DNA from: Comamonas sp. lk
GTDB lineage: Bacteria; Pseudomonadota; Gammaproteobacteria; Burkholderiales; Burkholderiaceae_C
NCBI GenBank assembly: GCA_945869165.1
Contig: CAMBNY010000004.1
Location: forward strand, 1 to 64,000
Length of the DNA stretch: 64,000 bases
Reading direction: 5' to 3'
Shown: piece by piece, positions 26,025-35,666 of the stretch
How the letters are laid out: the number at the start of each line of letters is the position of its first letter
Numbering within the stretch: the first letter of the stretch is position 1
Translations under genes and position numbers: made by a program
Notes under the pieces: generated by a model
The model's database searches: none
What the model was told of the DNA's origin: nothing
What the model saw: the letters and a program-made list of their open reading frames with translations, nothing else

Positions 26025-27353
26025 ATGAATCGAGACGAGGCGAAGAAATTTTTCAAAGATAACAACGTACGCTATGTGTTGGCGCAGTTTGTAGACATCC
26101 ATGGCGCGGCCAAAGCCAAAGCAGTTCCAGTCTCGCACTTTGATGAAGTGCTGGACACCGGCGCGGGTTTTGCCGGCTTCGCGGTTTGGGGCCTGGGCAT
26201 CCAGCCGCATGGGCCGGATTACATGGCCCGTGGCGACCTGGGCGCGGTCAGCCTGGTGCCCTGGCAACCGGGTTATGCCCGTATCGTCTGCGACGGCCAC
26301 GTCCACGGTAAGCCCTGGGAACACGACAGCCGCGTGGTGCTGAAAAAACAGGTAGCCCTGCTCAAGGAACAAGGCCTGACTTTCTTTACCGGCCTGGAGC
26401 CCGAGTTCTCGGTCTTGCGCCGCGACGAACAGGGCAACATCGTGCCTTGCGATGCCAGCGACACCCTGCAAAAACCCTGCTACGACTACAAAGCCTTGTC
26501 GCGTACCCGCGAGTACATGGATCGCTTGGTAACCGCCGCTATTGGCTCGGGGCTGGATGTCTACCAGATCGACCATGAGGACGGCAACGGCCAGTTCGAG
26601 ATCAACTACACCTATGGGGACTGCCTGACCTCGGCGGACCAGTTCATCGGCTTCAAGATGGCCGCCGCCGAAATTGCCAATGACATGGGCCTGATCTGCT
26701 CCTTCATGCCCAAGCCCTTTAGCAACCGCCCGGGCAACGGCATGCATATGCACATGTCCATGGGCGACGGCAAGCGCAACCTCTTTGAAGACAAGTCCGA
26801 CAAGCGCGGGCTGGATTTGTCCACCATGGCCTACCACTTTTTGGGTGGAGTGCTCAAGCACGCCAAAGCGCTCACCGCGATTTGCTGCCCCACGGTCAAC
26901 TCCTACAAACGGCTGGTGGTCGGGCGCTCGCTCACTGGGGCCACCTGGGCACCTGCCTACGTGAGCTACGGCAATAACAACCGTTCCTGCATGGTGCGCA
27001 TTCCGGGCGGTCGGCTGGAACTGCGCGTACCCGACGGCGGCTGCAACCCCTACCTGGCCGCCGCAGCGGTGATTGCAGCGGGCATGGACGGCATGAAAAA
27101 CCAGATCGACCCCGGTGACCCGGTCAACGAAAACCTGTACGAGATGAGCGCTGCCGAGCTGCGCAGCCGTGGCATCGAGACGCTGCCGCAAAACCTCAAC
27201 GAAGCCATCGACGCATTGGAAGCAGACCGCGTCATCATGGATGCGCTGGGCCCGGTAGCGCAGACCTTTGTGGACCTCAAACGCATGGAGTGGGTGGAAT
27301 ACATGCGCCACGTGTCCGACTGGGAAATCAAAACCTACCTCGAATTTTTCTAA
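26025..27353 (+). CDS. gmaS: gamma-glutamylmethylamide synthetase (GlnA/GlnT family)
   Basis: A 442-residue glutamine-synthetase-fold ligase. [11 protein letters not shown] carries the first metal-site glutamates, [17 protein letters not shown] and [12 protein letters not shown] are family motifs, and [20 protein letters not shown] is the ATP/substrate region. Between mgdD and mgsA it is best read as the ATP-dependent ligase that joins methylamine to glutamate as the entry step of the pathway; a type III glutamine synthetase role is the alternative. AAAGGAG lies about 8 bp before the ATG. Confidence 0.9.
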   Translation: MNRDEAKKFFKDNNVRYVLAQFVDIHGAAKAKAVPVSHFDEVLDTGAGFAGFAVWGLGIQPHGPDYMARGDLGAVSLVPWQPGYARIVCDGHVHGKPWEHDSRVVLKKQVALLKEQGLTFFTGLEPEFSVLRRDEQGNIVPCDASDTLQKPCYDYKALSRTREYMDRLVTAAIGSGLDVYQIDHEDGNGQFEINYTYGDCLTSADQFIGFKMAAAEIANDMGLICSFMPKPFSNRPGNGMHMHMSMGDGKRNLFEDKSDKRGLDLSTMAYHFLGGVLKHAKALTAICCPTVNSYKRLVVGRSLTGATWAPAYVSYGNNNRSCMVRIPGGRLELRVPDGGCNPYLAAAAVIAAGMDGMKNQIDPGDPVNENLYEMSAAELRSRGIETLPQNLNEAIDALEADRVIMDALGPVAQTFVDLKRMEWVEYMRHVSDWEIKTYLEFF

Positions 27354-27387
27354 TCCCTTTTTTGTAGGGCTTTGCAAAGGACCGACT

Positions 27388-28299
27388 ATGTGCGGAATTA
27401 TTGGATTACTGATCAAAAAACCTGCGCTGCGCAGCGAGTTGGGGCGCTGGATGACGCCCATGCTGATTGGCATGACCGAGCGTGGGCCAGACTCGGCCGG
27501 GCTGGCCGTGTTCAGCGACCCGCTAAGTGACGACCATGCCCGCAAGATCAGCGTGTATTCGGGCCTGACTGCTTTGGGTTCGGGCTTTGACTGGCATGCA
27601 CTGGCCGCGGCACTGGAAAAGCACCAGGATAGCGCGGTGACGGTGCAGACCAAGGACAACCACGCGATTGTCACGGTCACCGGCGACGCGGAGCAGGCAC
27701 AGCGTTTCATCAAAGCCTACGACCCCCTGCTACACCTGCTCTCGCTGGGCCGCAGCATCGACTTGTACAAAGACGTTGGCATGCCTGCTGCCGTAGCGCA
27801 GCGCTATGACTTTGCGCACATGACCGGCTCCCATGTGGTGGGCCACACCCGCATGGCCACGGAGTCGGCGGTGACCCCAGACCGTGCGCACCCGTTTACC
27901 GCTGGGCAGGATTTCTGCATGGTGCACAACGGCTCGCTCTCCAACCCCTACCAGATTCGGCGCATGCTGGAGCCACGCGGCATCAAGTTTGATACCGATA
28001 ACGACACCGAAAGCGCTTGCCGTTTTATCGAGTGGCGCATGCGTGAGGGCGACGACCTGAAAACCGCGCTGGAAACCGGTTTTGACGAGCTGGACGGTTT
28101 TTACACGCTGCTCATGGGGACGGAGAACCAGCTTGCCCTGATCCGCGACCCCTTTGCCTGCAAACCGGCAGTGATTGCTGAAACAGACGACTATGTGGCC
28201 ATTGCCTCGGAGTTCCGCTCGCTGGCCCATTTGCCCGATATCGATCACGCCTATGTGTTCGAGCCCGCACCCCAGGAGATGTATATATGGAAGGCATAA
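27388..28299 (+). CDS. mgsA: N-methylglutamate synthase subunit A (class II amidotransferase)
   Basis: A 303-residue N-terminal-nucleophile amidotransferase like the GlnAT domain of glutamate synthase. The start MCGIIGLL exposes Cys2 as catalytic residue after Met removal; VGHTRMATESAVTPDRAHPF and MVHNGSLSN are conserved glutamine-site segments. In the pathway it releases the methylamine part of gamma-glutamylmethylamide for transfer. AAAGGA precedes the ATG. It overlaps mgsB by 13 bp. Confidence 0.9.
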   Translation: MCGIIGLLIKKPALRSELGRWMTPMLIGMTERGPDSAGLAVFSDPLSDDHARKISVYSGLTALGSGFDWHALAAALEKHQDSAVTVQTKDNHAIVTVTGDAEQAQRFIKAYDPLLHLLSLGRSIDLYKDVGMPAAVAQRYDFAHMTGSHVVGHTRMATESAVTPDRAHPFTAGQDFCMVHNGSLSNPYQIRRMLEPRGIKFDTDNDTESACRFIEWRMREGDDLKTALETGFDELDGFYTLLMGTENQLALIRDPFACKPAVIAETDDYVAIASEFRSLAHLPDIDHAYVFEPAPQEMYIWKA

Positions 28300-28979
28300 A
28301 TTTCGATCTACGCCAGCAGACGGTGCGTGATCTCAATGGTTTTTTGCATAGCGCAGAGGGCAAGGCCAAGCGCGGAACCATTGAGGTGCACCACCCCGAC
28401 GGGGCGCACAGCATCGCTGCCGGGCTCAATGCCCCGGTCAAAGTCGTAGTGCACGGCCACGCCGGTTACTACGCCGCAGGTATGAACATGCATGCCGACA
28501 TCACCATCGAAGGCAGCGCTGGCACGGGCGTGGCCGAGAACATGATGAGTGGACGCGTCCACGTCAAGGGCTTTGCCAGCAATAGTGCCGGCGCCTCAGC
28601 CCATGGCGGCTTGCTAGTCATCGACGGCAACGCGGCACTGCGCTGCGGAATTTCCCTCAAAGGCGGCAATATCGTGGTGGGCGGCTCTGTGGGCAGCTTT
28701 TCGGCCTTTATGGCACAGGCCGGACGCATGGTGGTATGTGGCGATGCGGGCGATGGTTTGGGCGACTCTTTGTACGAGGCGGTTTTGTACGTCAAAGGCA
28801 GCATCAAGTCATTGGGCGCGGATGCACAGTTGGAGCCGATGGGGGCCGAGGATCTGCAAATCGTGACCGATTTGCTTGCGCAGGCAGGCATGGGGCAACA
28901 CAGCGCGGCAGACTTCAAACGCGTCGCGAGCAAACGCGAGCTCTACCACTGGAACGCCGACGCCAATCAGGAATACTAG
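28287..28979 (+). CDS. mgsB: N-methylglutamate synthase subunit B (GXGXG domain)
   Basis: A 230-residue right-handed beta-helix protein equivalent to the C-terminal GXGXG domain of glutamate synthase large subunit. Repeated glycine-rich turns are visible (VVHGHAGYYAAGMNMHADI, GSAGTGVAENMMSGRVHVKG, GGNIVVGGSVGSF). It serves as structural subunit between the amidotransferase and the FMN subunit. The start overlaps the 3-prime end of mgsA; the next gene begins 10 bp after its stop. Confidence 0.9.
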   Translation: MEGINFDLRQQTVRDLNGFLHSAEGKAKRGTIEVHHPDGAHSIAAGLNAPVKVVVHGHAGYYAAGMNMHADITIEGSAGTGVAENMMSGRVHVKGFASNSAGASAHGGLLVIDGNAALRCGISLKGGNIVVGGSVGSFSAFMAQAGRMVVCGDAGDGLGDSLYEAVLYVKGSIKSLGADAQLEPMGAEDLQIVTDLLAQAGMGQHSAADFKRVASKRELYHWNADANQEY

Positions 28980-28989
28980 AAAGAACGCT

Positions 28990-30357
28990 ATGGAAAAACC
29001 CATGAATTTTTATAAGTCCGCTTCGCACGAAGAATCCTGGGGCTATGACGCCAAGATGTTGCAGTACATCCGCAACGCTGCTGCACATGGCCTGTATGAG
29101 ATTCGCGGCTTGGGGGCCAAGCGCCAGCTTCCCCACTTTGACGACTTATTGTTTTTAGCTGCGTCGCTGTCGCGCTATCCCTTGGAGGGCTACCGCGAGC
29201 GCTGCACCACCAAGACGGTGCTGGGTACGCGGTTTGCAAAAAAGCCCATCGAACTAGACATACCTATCACTATCGCCGGTATGAGTTTTGGCGCTTTGTC
29301 TGCCAATGTCAAAGAATCCCTGGGGCGCGCAGCCACGGAGATGGGTACGTCGACCACCACGGGCGACGGCGGCATGACCAGAGAAGAACGTGATTCTTCT
29401 AAAACCTTGGTCTACCAATGCTTGCCTTCACGCTATGGCTTTAACCCCGATGATGTGCGGCGTGCGGACGCGATCGAGGTCGTGATCGGACAAGGCGCTA
29501 AACCCGGTGGCGGCGGCATGTTGCTGGGCCAAAAAGTCAATCCGCGCGTGGCCAAGATGCGTACGCTGCCGGAGGGGGTGGACCAACGATCTGCCTCGCG
29601 CCAACCCGATTGGACCGGCCCTGATGACCTGACGATCAAGATCAATGAGCTGCGCGAAATTACCGACTGGGAAAAACCGATTTACGTCAAGGTCGGGGCC
29701 ACGCGGGTTTTTAACGACGTCAAACTAGCCGTACATGCGGGTGCTGATGTAGTGGTGGTCGATGGCATGCAGGGCGGTACCGCAGCCACGCAGACATGCT
29801 TTATCGAGCACGTTGGCATCCCCACGCTCGGTGCATTGCGCCAGGCGGTGGATGCACTGGAAGACTTGGACATGATCGGCAAAGTGCAATTGATCATTTC
29901 TGGCGGCATACGCACCGGCGCCGATGTGGCCAAGGCCTTGGCCATGGGCGCCGATGCTGTCGCATTGGGCCAAGGCGTGTTGGTTGCCTTGGGCTGCAAC
30001 TCGCCAAGTTATATGCAGGATGGCGAGCATATGAGTGCGCTGGCCGAGTACGAAGCGCTGGGCACTGCGCCAGGCTATTGCCATCATTGCCATACCGGCA
30101 AATGCCCGGTGGGCGTGACGACGCAGGATGTCATCCTTGAGCAGCGTCTGCAACCCGATGTCGGGGCTAAACGGCTGCGCAATTACCTGAAGACGCTCAA
30201 CATGGAGTTGACAACTATTGCGCGCGCCTGCGGGAAGCAAAACGTGCACCACCTAGAGCGCGAGGATCTGGTGGCTCTAACCGTCGAGGCGGCTGCGATG
30301 GCGCGCTTGCCTTTGGCCGGAACCAACTGGATTCCCGGGCATGACGGTAAGTATTGA
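28990..30357 (+). CDS. mgsC: N-methylglutamate synthase subunit C (FMN/Fe-S, GltB central domain)
   Basis: A 455-residue protein like the FMN-binding synthase domain of glutamate synthase. GMSFGALSANVKESLGRAA and GGGGMLLGQKVN mark the substrate/FMN barrel, VDGMQGGTAATQ and ISGGIRTGADVAKALAMGAD the flavin-phosphate site, and CHHCHTGKCPVGV supplies the Fe-S cluster cysteines. It makes N-methylglutamate from the released methylamine and a 2-oxo acid. It ends the eight-gene mgd-gmaS-mgs unit. The start at 28990 lies just after the mgsB stop; the frame remains open upstream inside mgsB. Confidence 0.92.
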   Translation: MEKPMNFYKSASHEESWGYDAKMLQYIRNAAAHGLYEIRGLGAKRQLPHFDDLLFLAASLSRYPLEGYRERCTTKTVLGTRFAKKPIELDIPITIAGMSFGALSANVKESLGRAATEMGTSTTTGDGGMTREERDSSKTLVYQCLPSRYGFNPDDVRRADAIEVVIGQGAKPGGGGMLLGQKVNPRVAKMRTLPEGVDQRSASRQPDWTGPDDLTIKINELREITDWEKPIYVKVGATRVFNDVKLAVHAGADVVVVDGMQGGTAATQTCFIEHVGIPTLGALRQAVDALEDLDMIGKVQLIISGGIRTGADVAKALAMGADAVALGQGVLVALGCNSPSYMQDGEHMSALAEYEALGTAPGYCHHCHTGKCPVGVTTQDVILEQRLQPDVGAKRLRNYLKTLNMELTTIARACGKQNVHHLEREDLVALTVEAAAMARLPLAGTNWIPGHDGKY

Positions 30358-30557
30358 TTTAGGTAGGGCTGCGCATCGTTAAGTTGGCGCAGGTCCAAAA
30401 GATTCAATGCAGTGCAATCGATTTGCCATGGGGCATTGCTCCATGCCATAGTACTGAGAAAAACCCATAAGCATCAGCAATGGTTTGTGGAGCAAATAAA
30501 CCGGAAGTCGTCTCATAATTTTTCACTCCATGATTCTGCAAACTAGCCAACGGAGAT
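30358..30557. other. space between mgsC and the protease operon
   Basis: No clear terminator is visible for the convergent operons. On the minus strand at about 30410-30503, one frame reads LFAPQTIADAYGFF, similar to the C-terminal tail of some short-chain dehydrogenases, but it is too short and unsupported to call a gene. Confidence 0.3.
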
Positions 30558-30692
30558 TTATTTCGCTCTAAGCATCAACAATAGTTCGTAACTCGCCACA
30601 CCATCTATGGGAATATTTAAAGAGCTTTGAGCAGCTCTAATAGCATCACTTGTTTGGGAGCCCATCCAAAGTGGAATCACTGTCAATCTCAT
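30558..30692 (-). CDS. 44-residue reading frame coupled to the trypsin gene
   Basis: An ATG overlapping the TGA of the protease gene (ATGA) opens a 44-codon frame beginning MRLTVIPLWMGSQTSDAIRA and ending ELLLMLRAK. The overlap style is the same as between other genes of this operon, which argues that it may be translated. No domain recognised; chance is possible at this length. Confidence 0.35.
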   Translation of the reverse strand: MRLTVIPLWMGSQTSDAIRAAQSSLNIPIDGVASYELLLMLRAK

Positions 30693-32248
30693 TTATAAGT
30701 AGCCACCATGACTACTCTGCCCAACATCACTTGGTAAAGCTCTTCGGTACTCAACTCGGCTCCATCGGATTCACTGGAGCTGACCTTGGCATTTGCAATC
30801 GCAGGTAGGCGGTCAACGTGAATGGCGAAGTTAACGTCTTCTGGGATGAAACCCTCGTCATTTTGGATTTTTTTGTTGTCCAACTTGCCCACGGTGATTC
30901 CAACCACATTACCAAACAAGTCAAACACGGGACCTCCGGAATTTCCCTTGTTCACTTTCGCAGTCAGCTGGAAGGTGCCTAAGTCGTCTTTCAAGCCCGT
31001 GCGTTTGGAGACCATCCCGTTGGTCAGTGATGGAGAGCCCTCACCCAGCATGTACCAAAGTGGGTATCCCATAACCACCACATTGCGCCCGACCCTGGGT
31101 TTAGAGTAAGCACCACCTGGAATAGCCCGGTCAGCAGGGAGCGCCTTCTCCAGCTCCAGTACCGCAATGTCATCTGACTGCGAAACAAATACAACCCGCA
31201 CTTTAATGACTTCACCCAAGCCGGTACGGATAGCGAATTCTTTGCCGTCCTCAATGACGTGCCGGTTGGTAACCACTTTCCTTCCGCCGTCCACGATAAA
31301 GCCGCTGCCTCCGGTAATCATCACACCGGCAGGAAAGGGGAAGCGTTTGACCGGGGGCGCAAAGTCTTGCTCAGCGACTACGGGCGCTGTGCTCTTGGTT
31401 GCGCGGGACTGTTGGGCGACAGCTCTAGGTTCTGGTGGTTTAGGTTCTGGTGGTTTAGCTTCTGATGGTGTGGCTTCGGGCGGTGTGGCTTGCGGCGCAG
31501 AGCGACCATTTACCTCTAGCCATGCCTGGGTAACGTCGCGTCTAAAAACATCACCTTGTTTTTCATATAGCGCGGCAGCTATGCGCTTGAACTGCAGGCC
31601 CACTCTCGAGTTACCCGATTTGAATTCCAGATCAGCGAGTTGGTCGCGCACGGATGCGGCGCCGGGGTGACGTTCTGCAAAGCGCTCTAGTAGGCGCTTG
31701 GCCCCTGCACTGTCACCTGCGAGCGCCAGATACTTGGAATAGGAAATCGCCACACCATCGGAGTCCGGGCGCTCTTTGAGTAAGCCCTGCATCTGGTCAC
31801 TGGCCTGATTTGCGTTGCCGGTTCGCAAGGCGATCGCGGCAAGTACGAAATCAGGCTCGGACGAATCGGGGTTAAGCGCCTTTGCAATTTGGACAAATCC
31901 ACGTGCTTGCTTAAATTGACCCATCTGAAGATAGGCTTGAGCCGCACCCATGGCGGCCTCGAAGTTCTCCGGGGCCTGGGACTGCGCATCTTCAAAAAAT
32001 CCCACCGCTTTAGCCGGGCGGTCGATGCCTAAATATATCTTGCCGGTCAAAAGGCCGATGAGAGCCGCTTCCTGCCGCGTCTCGGGCTCCAGCGTCTTCA
32101 GCACGGCAACCGCATCTTTAAAACGCTCAGCCTCTACCAAAACGCTGGCCTCGCGCAAAGGCGCGACGTTGTCTTGTGCGACTGCCACACCCGCCCACAC
32201 TGCGCAAGCGTACAACACACACAAAGCTCGGATTGGCCAGTATGTCAT
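30689..32248 (-). CDS. exported TPR-trypsin-like serine protease
   Basis: A 519-residue protein with a Sec signal peptide (cleavage after VAVA, about residue 24), a TPR-like helical region (about 30-240), a Pro/Glu-rich linker with PPEPKPPEP repeats (about 255-285) and a C-terminal trypsin-fold domain. The catalytic triad is readable: His330 (TNRHVI), Asp359 or Asp360 (SDDIAVLEL) and Ser437 (NKGNSGGP). It resembles HtrA-type proteases but lacks a PDZ domain. It sits near the end of an operon with a caspase-fold protein and lipoproteins, suggesting a joint periplasmic role. Confidence 0.88.
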   Translation of the reverse strand: MTYWPIRALCVLYACAVWAGVAVAQDNVAPLREASVLVEAERFKDAVAVLKTLEPETRQEAALIGLLTGKIYLGIDRPAKAVGFFEDAQSQAPENFEAAMGAAQAYLQMGQFKQARGFVQIAKALNPDSSEPDFVLAAIALRTGNANQASDQMQGLLKERPDSDGVAISYSKYLALAGDSAGAKRLLERFAERHPGAASVRDQLADLEFKSGNSRVGLQFKRIAAALYEKQGDVFRRDVTQAWLEVNGRSAPQATPPEATPSEAKPPEPKPPEPRAVAQQSRATKSTAPVVAEQDFAPPVKRFPFPAGVMITGGSGFIVDGGRKVVTNRHVIEDGKEFAIRTGLGEVIKVRVVFVSQSDDIAVLELEKALPADRAIPGGAYSKPRVGRNVVVMGYPLWYMLGEGSPSLTNGMVSKRTGLKDDLGTFQLTAKVNKGNSGGPVFDLFGNVVGITVGKLDNKKIQNDEGFIPEDVNFAIHVDRLPAIANAKVSSSESDGAELSTEELYQVMLGRVVMVATYK

Positions 32249-32703
32249 TCGACTTTGAACACAATTTCTTTTTCAGCGGTACGGCCTTTGCTGTCGCTCA
32301 CTCGCAGGAGAATCTTGTGGAATCCCAATGGGATTTGCAAATTCGAAAGCCTGAGTCCTGTCACCGTTTTGGACGCTTCCTTCAGCAGGCGGTCCGTAAT
32401 ATCGATTTTGAACGCGCCGTAAAAGGCTTTGAAGCTGGCGAAGTTGAGCTCGGCGCCCCGCTGGGCCTGCATCAATATCTCGAGATTGAATGGATTTTTG
32501 ACAGGCTGCGCCAGCGCCTCGGCGTCGACCACGGATATCACCGGCCCCTGCGGGTTGGCAGACGTTGCATCCACGGCAAGCATGGGGACTTCGGCCTGCG
32601 AGGCCAAGGCCTCCTCGGCCGTAACAAGCTCGGCCGACCACCCTAACTCTGCGCAGGTCAGCAGAGCAGAGCCACAAAAAACCACCAACCACGGCAGACG
32701 CAT
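32245..32703 (-). CDS. small exported protein of unknown function
   Basis: A 152-residue protein with an N-terminal signal sequence (hydrophobic through about residue 20, cleavage probably near WSA-EL). The mature part ends in a beta-rich segment, LQIPLGFHKILLRVSDSKGR, that looks like an immunoglobulin-like strand pair. No domain is recognised. Its stop overlaps the protease start by 4 bp and it follows the LPP20-like lipoprotein gene by 15 bp. Confidence 0.65.
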   Translation of the reverse strand: MRLPWLVVFCGSALLTCAELGWSAELVTAEEALASQAEVPMLAVDATSANPQGPVISVVDAEALAQPVKNPFNLEILMQAQRGAELNFASFKAFYGAFKIDITDRLLKEASKTVTGLRLSNLQIPLGFHKILLRVSDSKGRTAEKEIVFKVE

Positions 32704-32718
32704 AGCAATTCGACCTCG

Positions 32719-33330
32719 TTACTTCTTCTTGGCCGCTTCGATTTCTTTCTCAAGCTGCTTCCAGGCTTCGGACGCCTCAACCTTTTTCTCCAAAGCAGAA
32801 TTTTTCTTCACCTGGCTCGCAACCACTTTGTTGATCTCTCCGACGGGATAGCGCAGCATGACGAACGCACGGTACTTTCCACCTTCGGCCACAACCTCGT
32901 CGCTTTCTCGGACATATCCGGCCACGTTCACATCCAAAGCCACACTCTCGCCAACTGCTTTGATCTGCGTTTGAAAATCATCGTTGGATTTGTCACTGTC
33001 GGTTGCGAAATCACGGATCGTCCCCGAAACCCGTACCCCAAGTTGTTGTGCCAATTCTTTGCGGGCCAAATGCATCGCTCTATCGACCGCCATCTGCCGG
33101 TTAGTCGATGCTTCGGTGGCCTTTGCGTACAACGCATTGGGGTCCAAGGGATTCTTTTTATACCAATCAGGCGTTACCGAGAGCGACTGCTCAACCGTTT
33201 TAACTACGGTCTTTTGTTGCTCTTCTTCTTTCTTCTGCACAAACTCGGGCGTGCCGGGCTTGGGGCTGGAGCAGGCGGCCAGCGCCAGGGCAAGGGCAGC
33301 GCTCGCAATTCGGGTTCGGTTCAACGTCAT
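32719..33330 (-). CDS. LPP20-like lipoprotein
   Basis: A 203-residue lipoprotein (lipobox LAAC, Cys20; Ser at +2, so outer-membrane sorting expected). The mature protein has the LPP20-family pattern: TPDWYKKNP, then a helix with ARKELAQQLGVRVSGTIRDF and a beta strand GGKYRAFVMLRYPVGE, and a C-terminal Lys/Glu coiled coil. Such proteins are outer-membrane-associated in other bacteria and their biochemical role is unclear. Spacing to neighbours is 15 and 23 bp, within the same operon. Confidence 0.75.
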   Translation of the reverse strand: MTLNRTRIASAALALALAACSSPKPGTPEFVQKKEEEQQKTVVKTVEQSLSVTPDWYKKNPLDPNALYAKATEASTNRQMAVDRAMHLARKELAQQLGVRVSGTIRDFATDSDKSNDDFQTQIKAVGESVALDVNVAGYVRESDEVVAEGGKYRAFVMLRYPVGEINKVVASQVKKNSALEKKVEASEAWKQLEKEIEAAKKK

Positions 33331-33353
33331 GGCAATCTCCTGTGTAAATGCGG

Positions 33354-34754
33354 TTAGGTTGGCTTCAGTGTAGCAATTCGTTCTTCAAGCGCTTGCAGAT
33401 CTTCGGTTGGCAACTGGCCTTGCAGGCCCATGGCTTTGAGGGTTCGCAGGGCGTTCGCGGCGGCACCGGCATCATTTGCGGCCAGGCTGAGAACCGCAGA
33501 TTGGCGCAAGGCCTGGGCGGCCAGTGCATCATCGCCAGCGCCCACATAGGCCACGCCGATCTGCATGTGCACAAACGGCCTACCAGGCTCCAGCTGCAGC
33601 GATCTACCCAGCGCCGCCACCGCGCGCTCGTAGCTTCCAAGCTGGTTATACGCCACGCCCATGGCCGTAAAGTAGTTGGCAGATGGTTGTGGCGCAGCCG
33701 CTGCGGCCTGCACAAAAGCGCGCGCCGCTTCGGCCGGGCGGTCCAGTTGTAAATAGGCCCGGCCTTGCAAAAAATGCAACTCAGGATTCTGGGGCGCGAT
33801 AGCTAGGGCTTTGGTGCCCATGGCGAGTGCGGAGTCTGGCTCGCCTAGGCGCAGTCTTGCGCTGGCGATTTCCTGCATGGCGCGGCTGCTGCGCGGCGCT
33901 TTTTGCAGCAGAAAGTCGGCAATCACGATGCGGTCCTGCGGCCCTGTCCAAGTAGGCCCGTCCAAGGCTTCCAGCAGCTCACCCTCCAGTTGCGGCAAGG
34001 GGTGTTGTTCCACGCTGCTAATAAAGGTGTGCACCGAAAGCGCAGCACCGCCGCTTGTCGGCACGGTAGCCGCAGCCGTGGTGACCAGCTCGCTATCCGG
34101 GGCGTATTTCAAATTCGGAATCGCCGCAACCAGTCGGCGCGCAACGTCGTGCGTAGTGCGGGTGAGCTGCTCTTCGCGCACATTCGCGCCCGCAGCCACC
34201 GCGCCGCCAATCGCGCTGATCACATCCATGGGCATGCCGCCGCCGCGCACCACCGCCGTGTGCTTGCCGCGCCAGATGACCTGTCCGGTACTGACTCGTG
34301 TCATGCGCAGGCTTGCCCCCAATCGAACGTCGGAGTACACGCCCCAAAAACGGCTGCTGCGCTCAGTCAACTCGCCGGTCAGTAGCGTGTCACAGCCGCC
34401 ACCCTTTGACACAGCTTGCAGGTTCTGCGCCTCGTCGCGCGACTTATCGATCAGCGCATCGATTTTTTGAAGCGGGACCAATGCGATGCCGCTGGGGGCT
34501 AGGTGGGCATGGATGGCTTTGCGCACATCCTCGGCTGGCCCGAATTCGGGGTTGGCGAGGGACAAGGGCATCACGGCCAGACACAGGGGCGGCTTGGCGT
34601 TGAAGTCAGCAGAGGTTTCAAAGGCGACCACGTCGCCAATCCCGTCACCGCTGCCTGGCTTATCCACATCCCCGGCCACGTACCGGGTGGCACAACCCGA
34701 TAGCAGCGCTAGGGCCAGTAAAGGCGGCAGGCGAGCAGTTAGGGTGCTTTTCAA
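33354..34754 (-). CDS. lipoprotein with CsgG/DUF799-like and TPR domains
   Basis: A 466-residue lipoprotein (lipobox LLSGC, Cys21; Ala at +2). Residues about 55-215 look like a CsgG/GNA1162-type alpha/beta domain (LCLAVMPLSLANPEFGPAEDV, GCDTLLTGELTE, GQVIWRGKH); residues about 280-450 contain several TPR repeats, for example NPELHFLQGRAYLQLDRPAEA and GVAYNQLGSYERAVAALGRS. TPR-lipoproteins of this kind often act as assembly factors in the outer-membrane periplasmic face. It lies 7 bp after the DUF4384-like gene. The CsgG-like assignment is from pattern memory and is less certain than the TPR part. Confidence 0.7.
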   Translation of the reverse strand: MKSTLTARLPPLLALALLSGCATRYVAGDVDKPGSGDGIGDVVAFETSADFNAKPPLCLAVMPLSLANPEFGPAEDVRKAIHAHLAPSGIALVPLQKIDALIDKSRDEAQNLQAVSKGGGCDTLLTGELTERSSRFWGVYSDVRLGASLRMTRVSTGQVIWRGKHTAVVRGGGMPMDVISAIGGAVAAGANVREEQLTRTTHDVARRLVAAIPNLKYAPDSELVTTAAATVPTSGGAALSVHTFISSVEQHPLPQLEGELLEALDGPTWTGPQDRIVIADFLLQKAPRSSRAMQEIASARLRLGEPDSALAMGTKALAIAPQNPELHFLQGRAYLQLDRPAEAARAFVQAAAAAPQPSANYFTAMGVAYNQLGSYERAVAALGRSLQLEPGRPFVHMQIGVAYVGAGDDALAAQALRQSAVLSLAANDAGAAANALRTLKAMGLQGQLPTEDLQALEERIATLKPT

Positions 34755-34761
34755 GAGGAAT

Positions 34762-35628
34762 TCATTTCATTAGTTGGTAGGGTCGGCGTACGACCCGACG
34801 TTGGTCCAGCGGTATCTCGCGCAGAATGGCTTTGAACTCATCCAGCTCGTACGCAGGCAGCCATTTCTGGGGCGACTTGGTGGCCACCAGAATCAGCCAT
34901 TCGTCGTAGGTCTTCTTAGTGTCCTTGTAGGCATTTGACCAGCTCGCGGTCAAGCAATAACTTTCGGCGGTCTTGCCTTTATCGGGCGCGGAGAAAGCGC
35001 CTTGCGGACAGTTCGGGCGGGTGGCTGGGCTATCGATGCGGTACACCTTGTTGTCCTCGTTGGGCAGCCAGCCAAATAAAGCAAGGTGGGCGGGCTCGGT
35101 GCTTTGGACGTCAAAAAGAATGTCGTCATCCACATGGAAACTCTTTCGTGGCACCCTCTCGCGCTGCAGCGTGGCCCGCCGGGGGTTAGGGGTCAGAAAA
35201 TAGATTTCTGACTTAAGCTGAAAGTTGGGGTCGGGCTTGCGGGTCGGGACTACCACGTCCACGTCCAGAGTAAGTACGCAGGCCCATGCTTTGTCGCCGC
35301 GTTTCTCCGCCTCAACTCTCTTAATGACCTTCACGTCACCCCGGATTTCGCCCTCGATAATCGACCAGCTCATCTGGTTGAATTCGCAAGTGTCGTCGGT
35401 TTTTCCTGATGCTGAGCGGCACAGCATCTGCTCCTCGCTAGAAACCACCTCGCCAAGCACTGTCGCAATCGCCTTGCTCTTGGCCCGCTCCTCGGCGCGA
35501 CGGCAGGCTTCGTTTTGCGAGACTTCGGCGTTATAGGAATATTCTTCGCTTATCACTACAGCCCGCGCTGTGCAAAGCGTGCATGCCAGAGCGAGGGGGA
35601 CGAAATATCGAATGTATGGCGGCAACAT
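34762..35628 (-). CDS. exported DUF4384-like protein
   Basis: A 288-residue protein with a Sec signal peptide (cleavage after ARA, about residue 23). The N-terminal mature part (about 30-135) is a LPP20/flagellar-assembly-like alpha/beta unit with EACRRAEERAKSKAIATVLG; the C-terminal part (about 145-270) has the DUF4384 pattern, FHVDDDILFDVQSTEPAHLA followed by LFGWLPNEDNKVYRI. DUF4384 domains accompany bacterial caspases and kinases in other genomes, as far as I recall, which fits the position next to one here. Function unknown. Confidence 0.68.
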   Translation of the reverse strand: MLPPYIRYFVPLALACTLCTARAVVISEEYSYNAEVSQNEACRRAEERAKSKAIATVLGEVVSSEEQMLCRSASGKTDDTCEFNQMSWSIIEGEIRGDVKVIKRVEAEKRGDKAWACVLTLDVDVVVPTRKPDPNFQLKSEIYFLTPNPRRATLQRERVPRKSFHVDDDILFDVQSTEPAHLALFGWLPNEDNKVYRIDSPATRPNCPQGAFSAPDKGKTAESYCLTASWSNAYKDTKKTYDEWLILVATKSPQKWLPAYELDEFKAILREIPLDQRRVVRRPYQLMK

Positions 35629-35666
35629 GGAGGGATGATAGGGGTAAAGATGCCAAGACTCTAGAT

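Noticed and set aside
25983..27713. 576-codon open frame on the minus strand opposite gmaS and mgsA
   Set aside because: It mirrors the codon bias of genes with full family motifs on the plus strand, and its translation has no domain character.
30410..30503. Possible tail of a short-chain dehydrogenase on the minus strand
   Set aside because: Only about 14 residues look similar and no upstream part is present.
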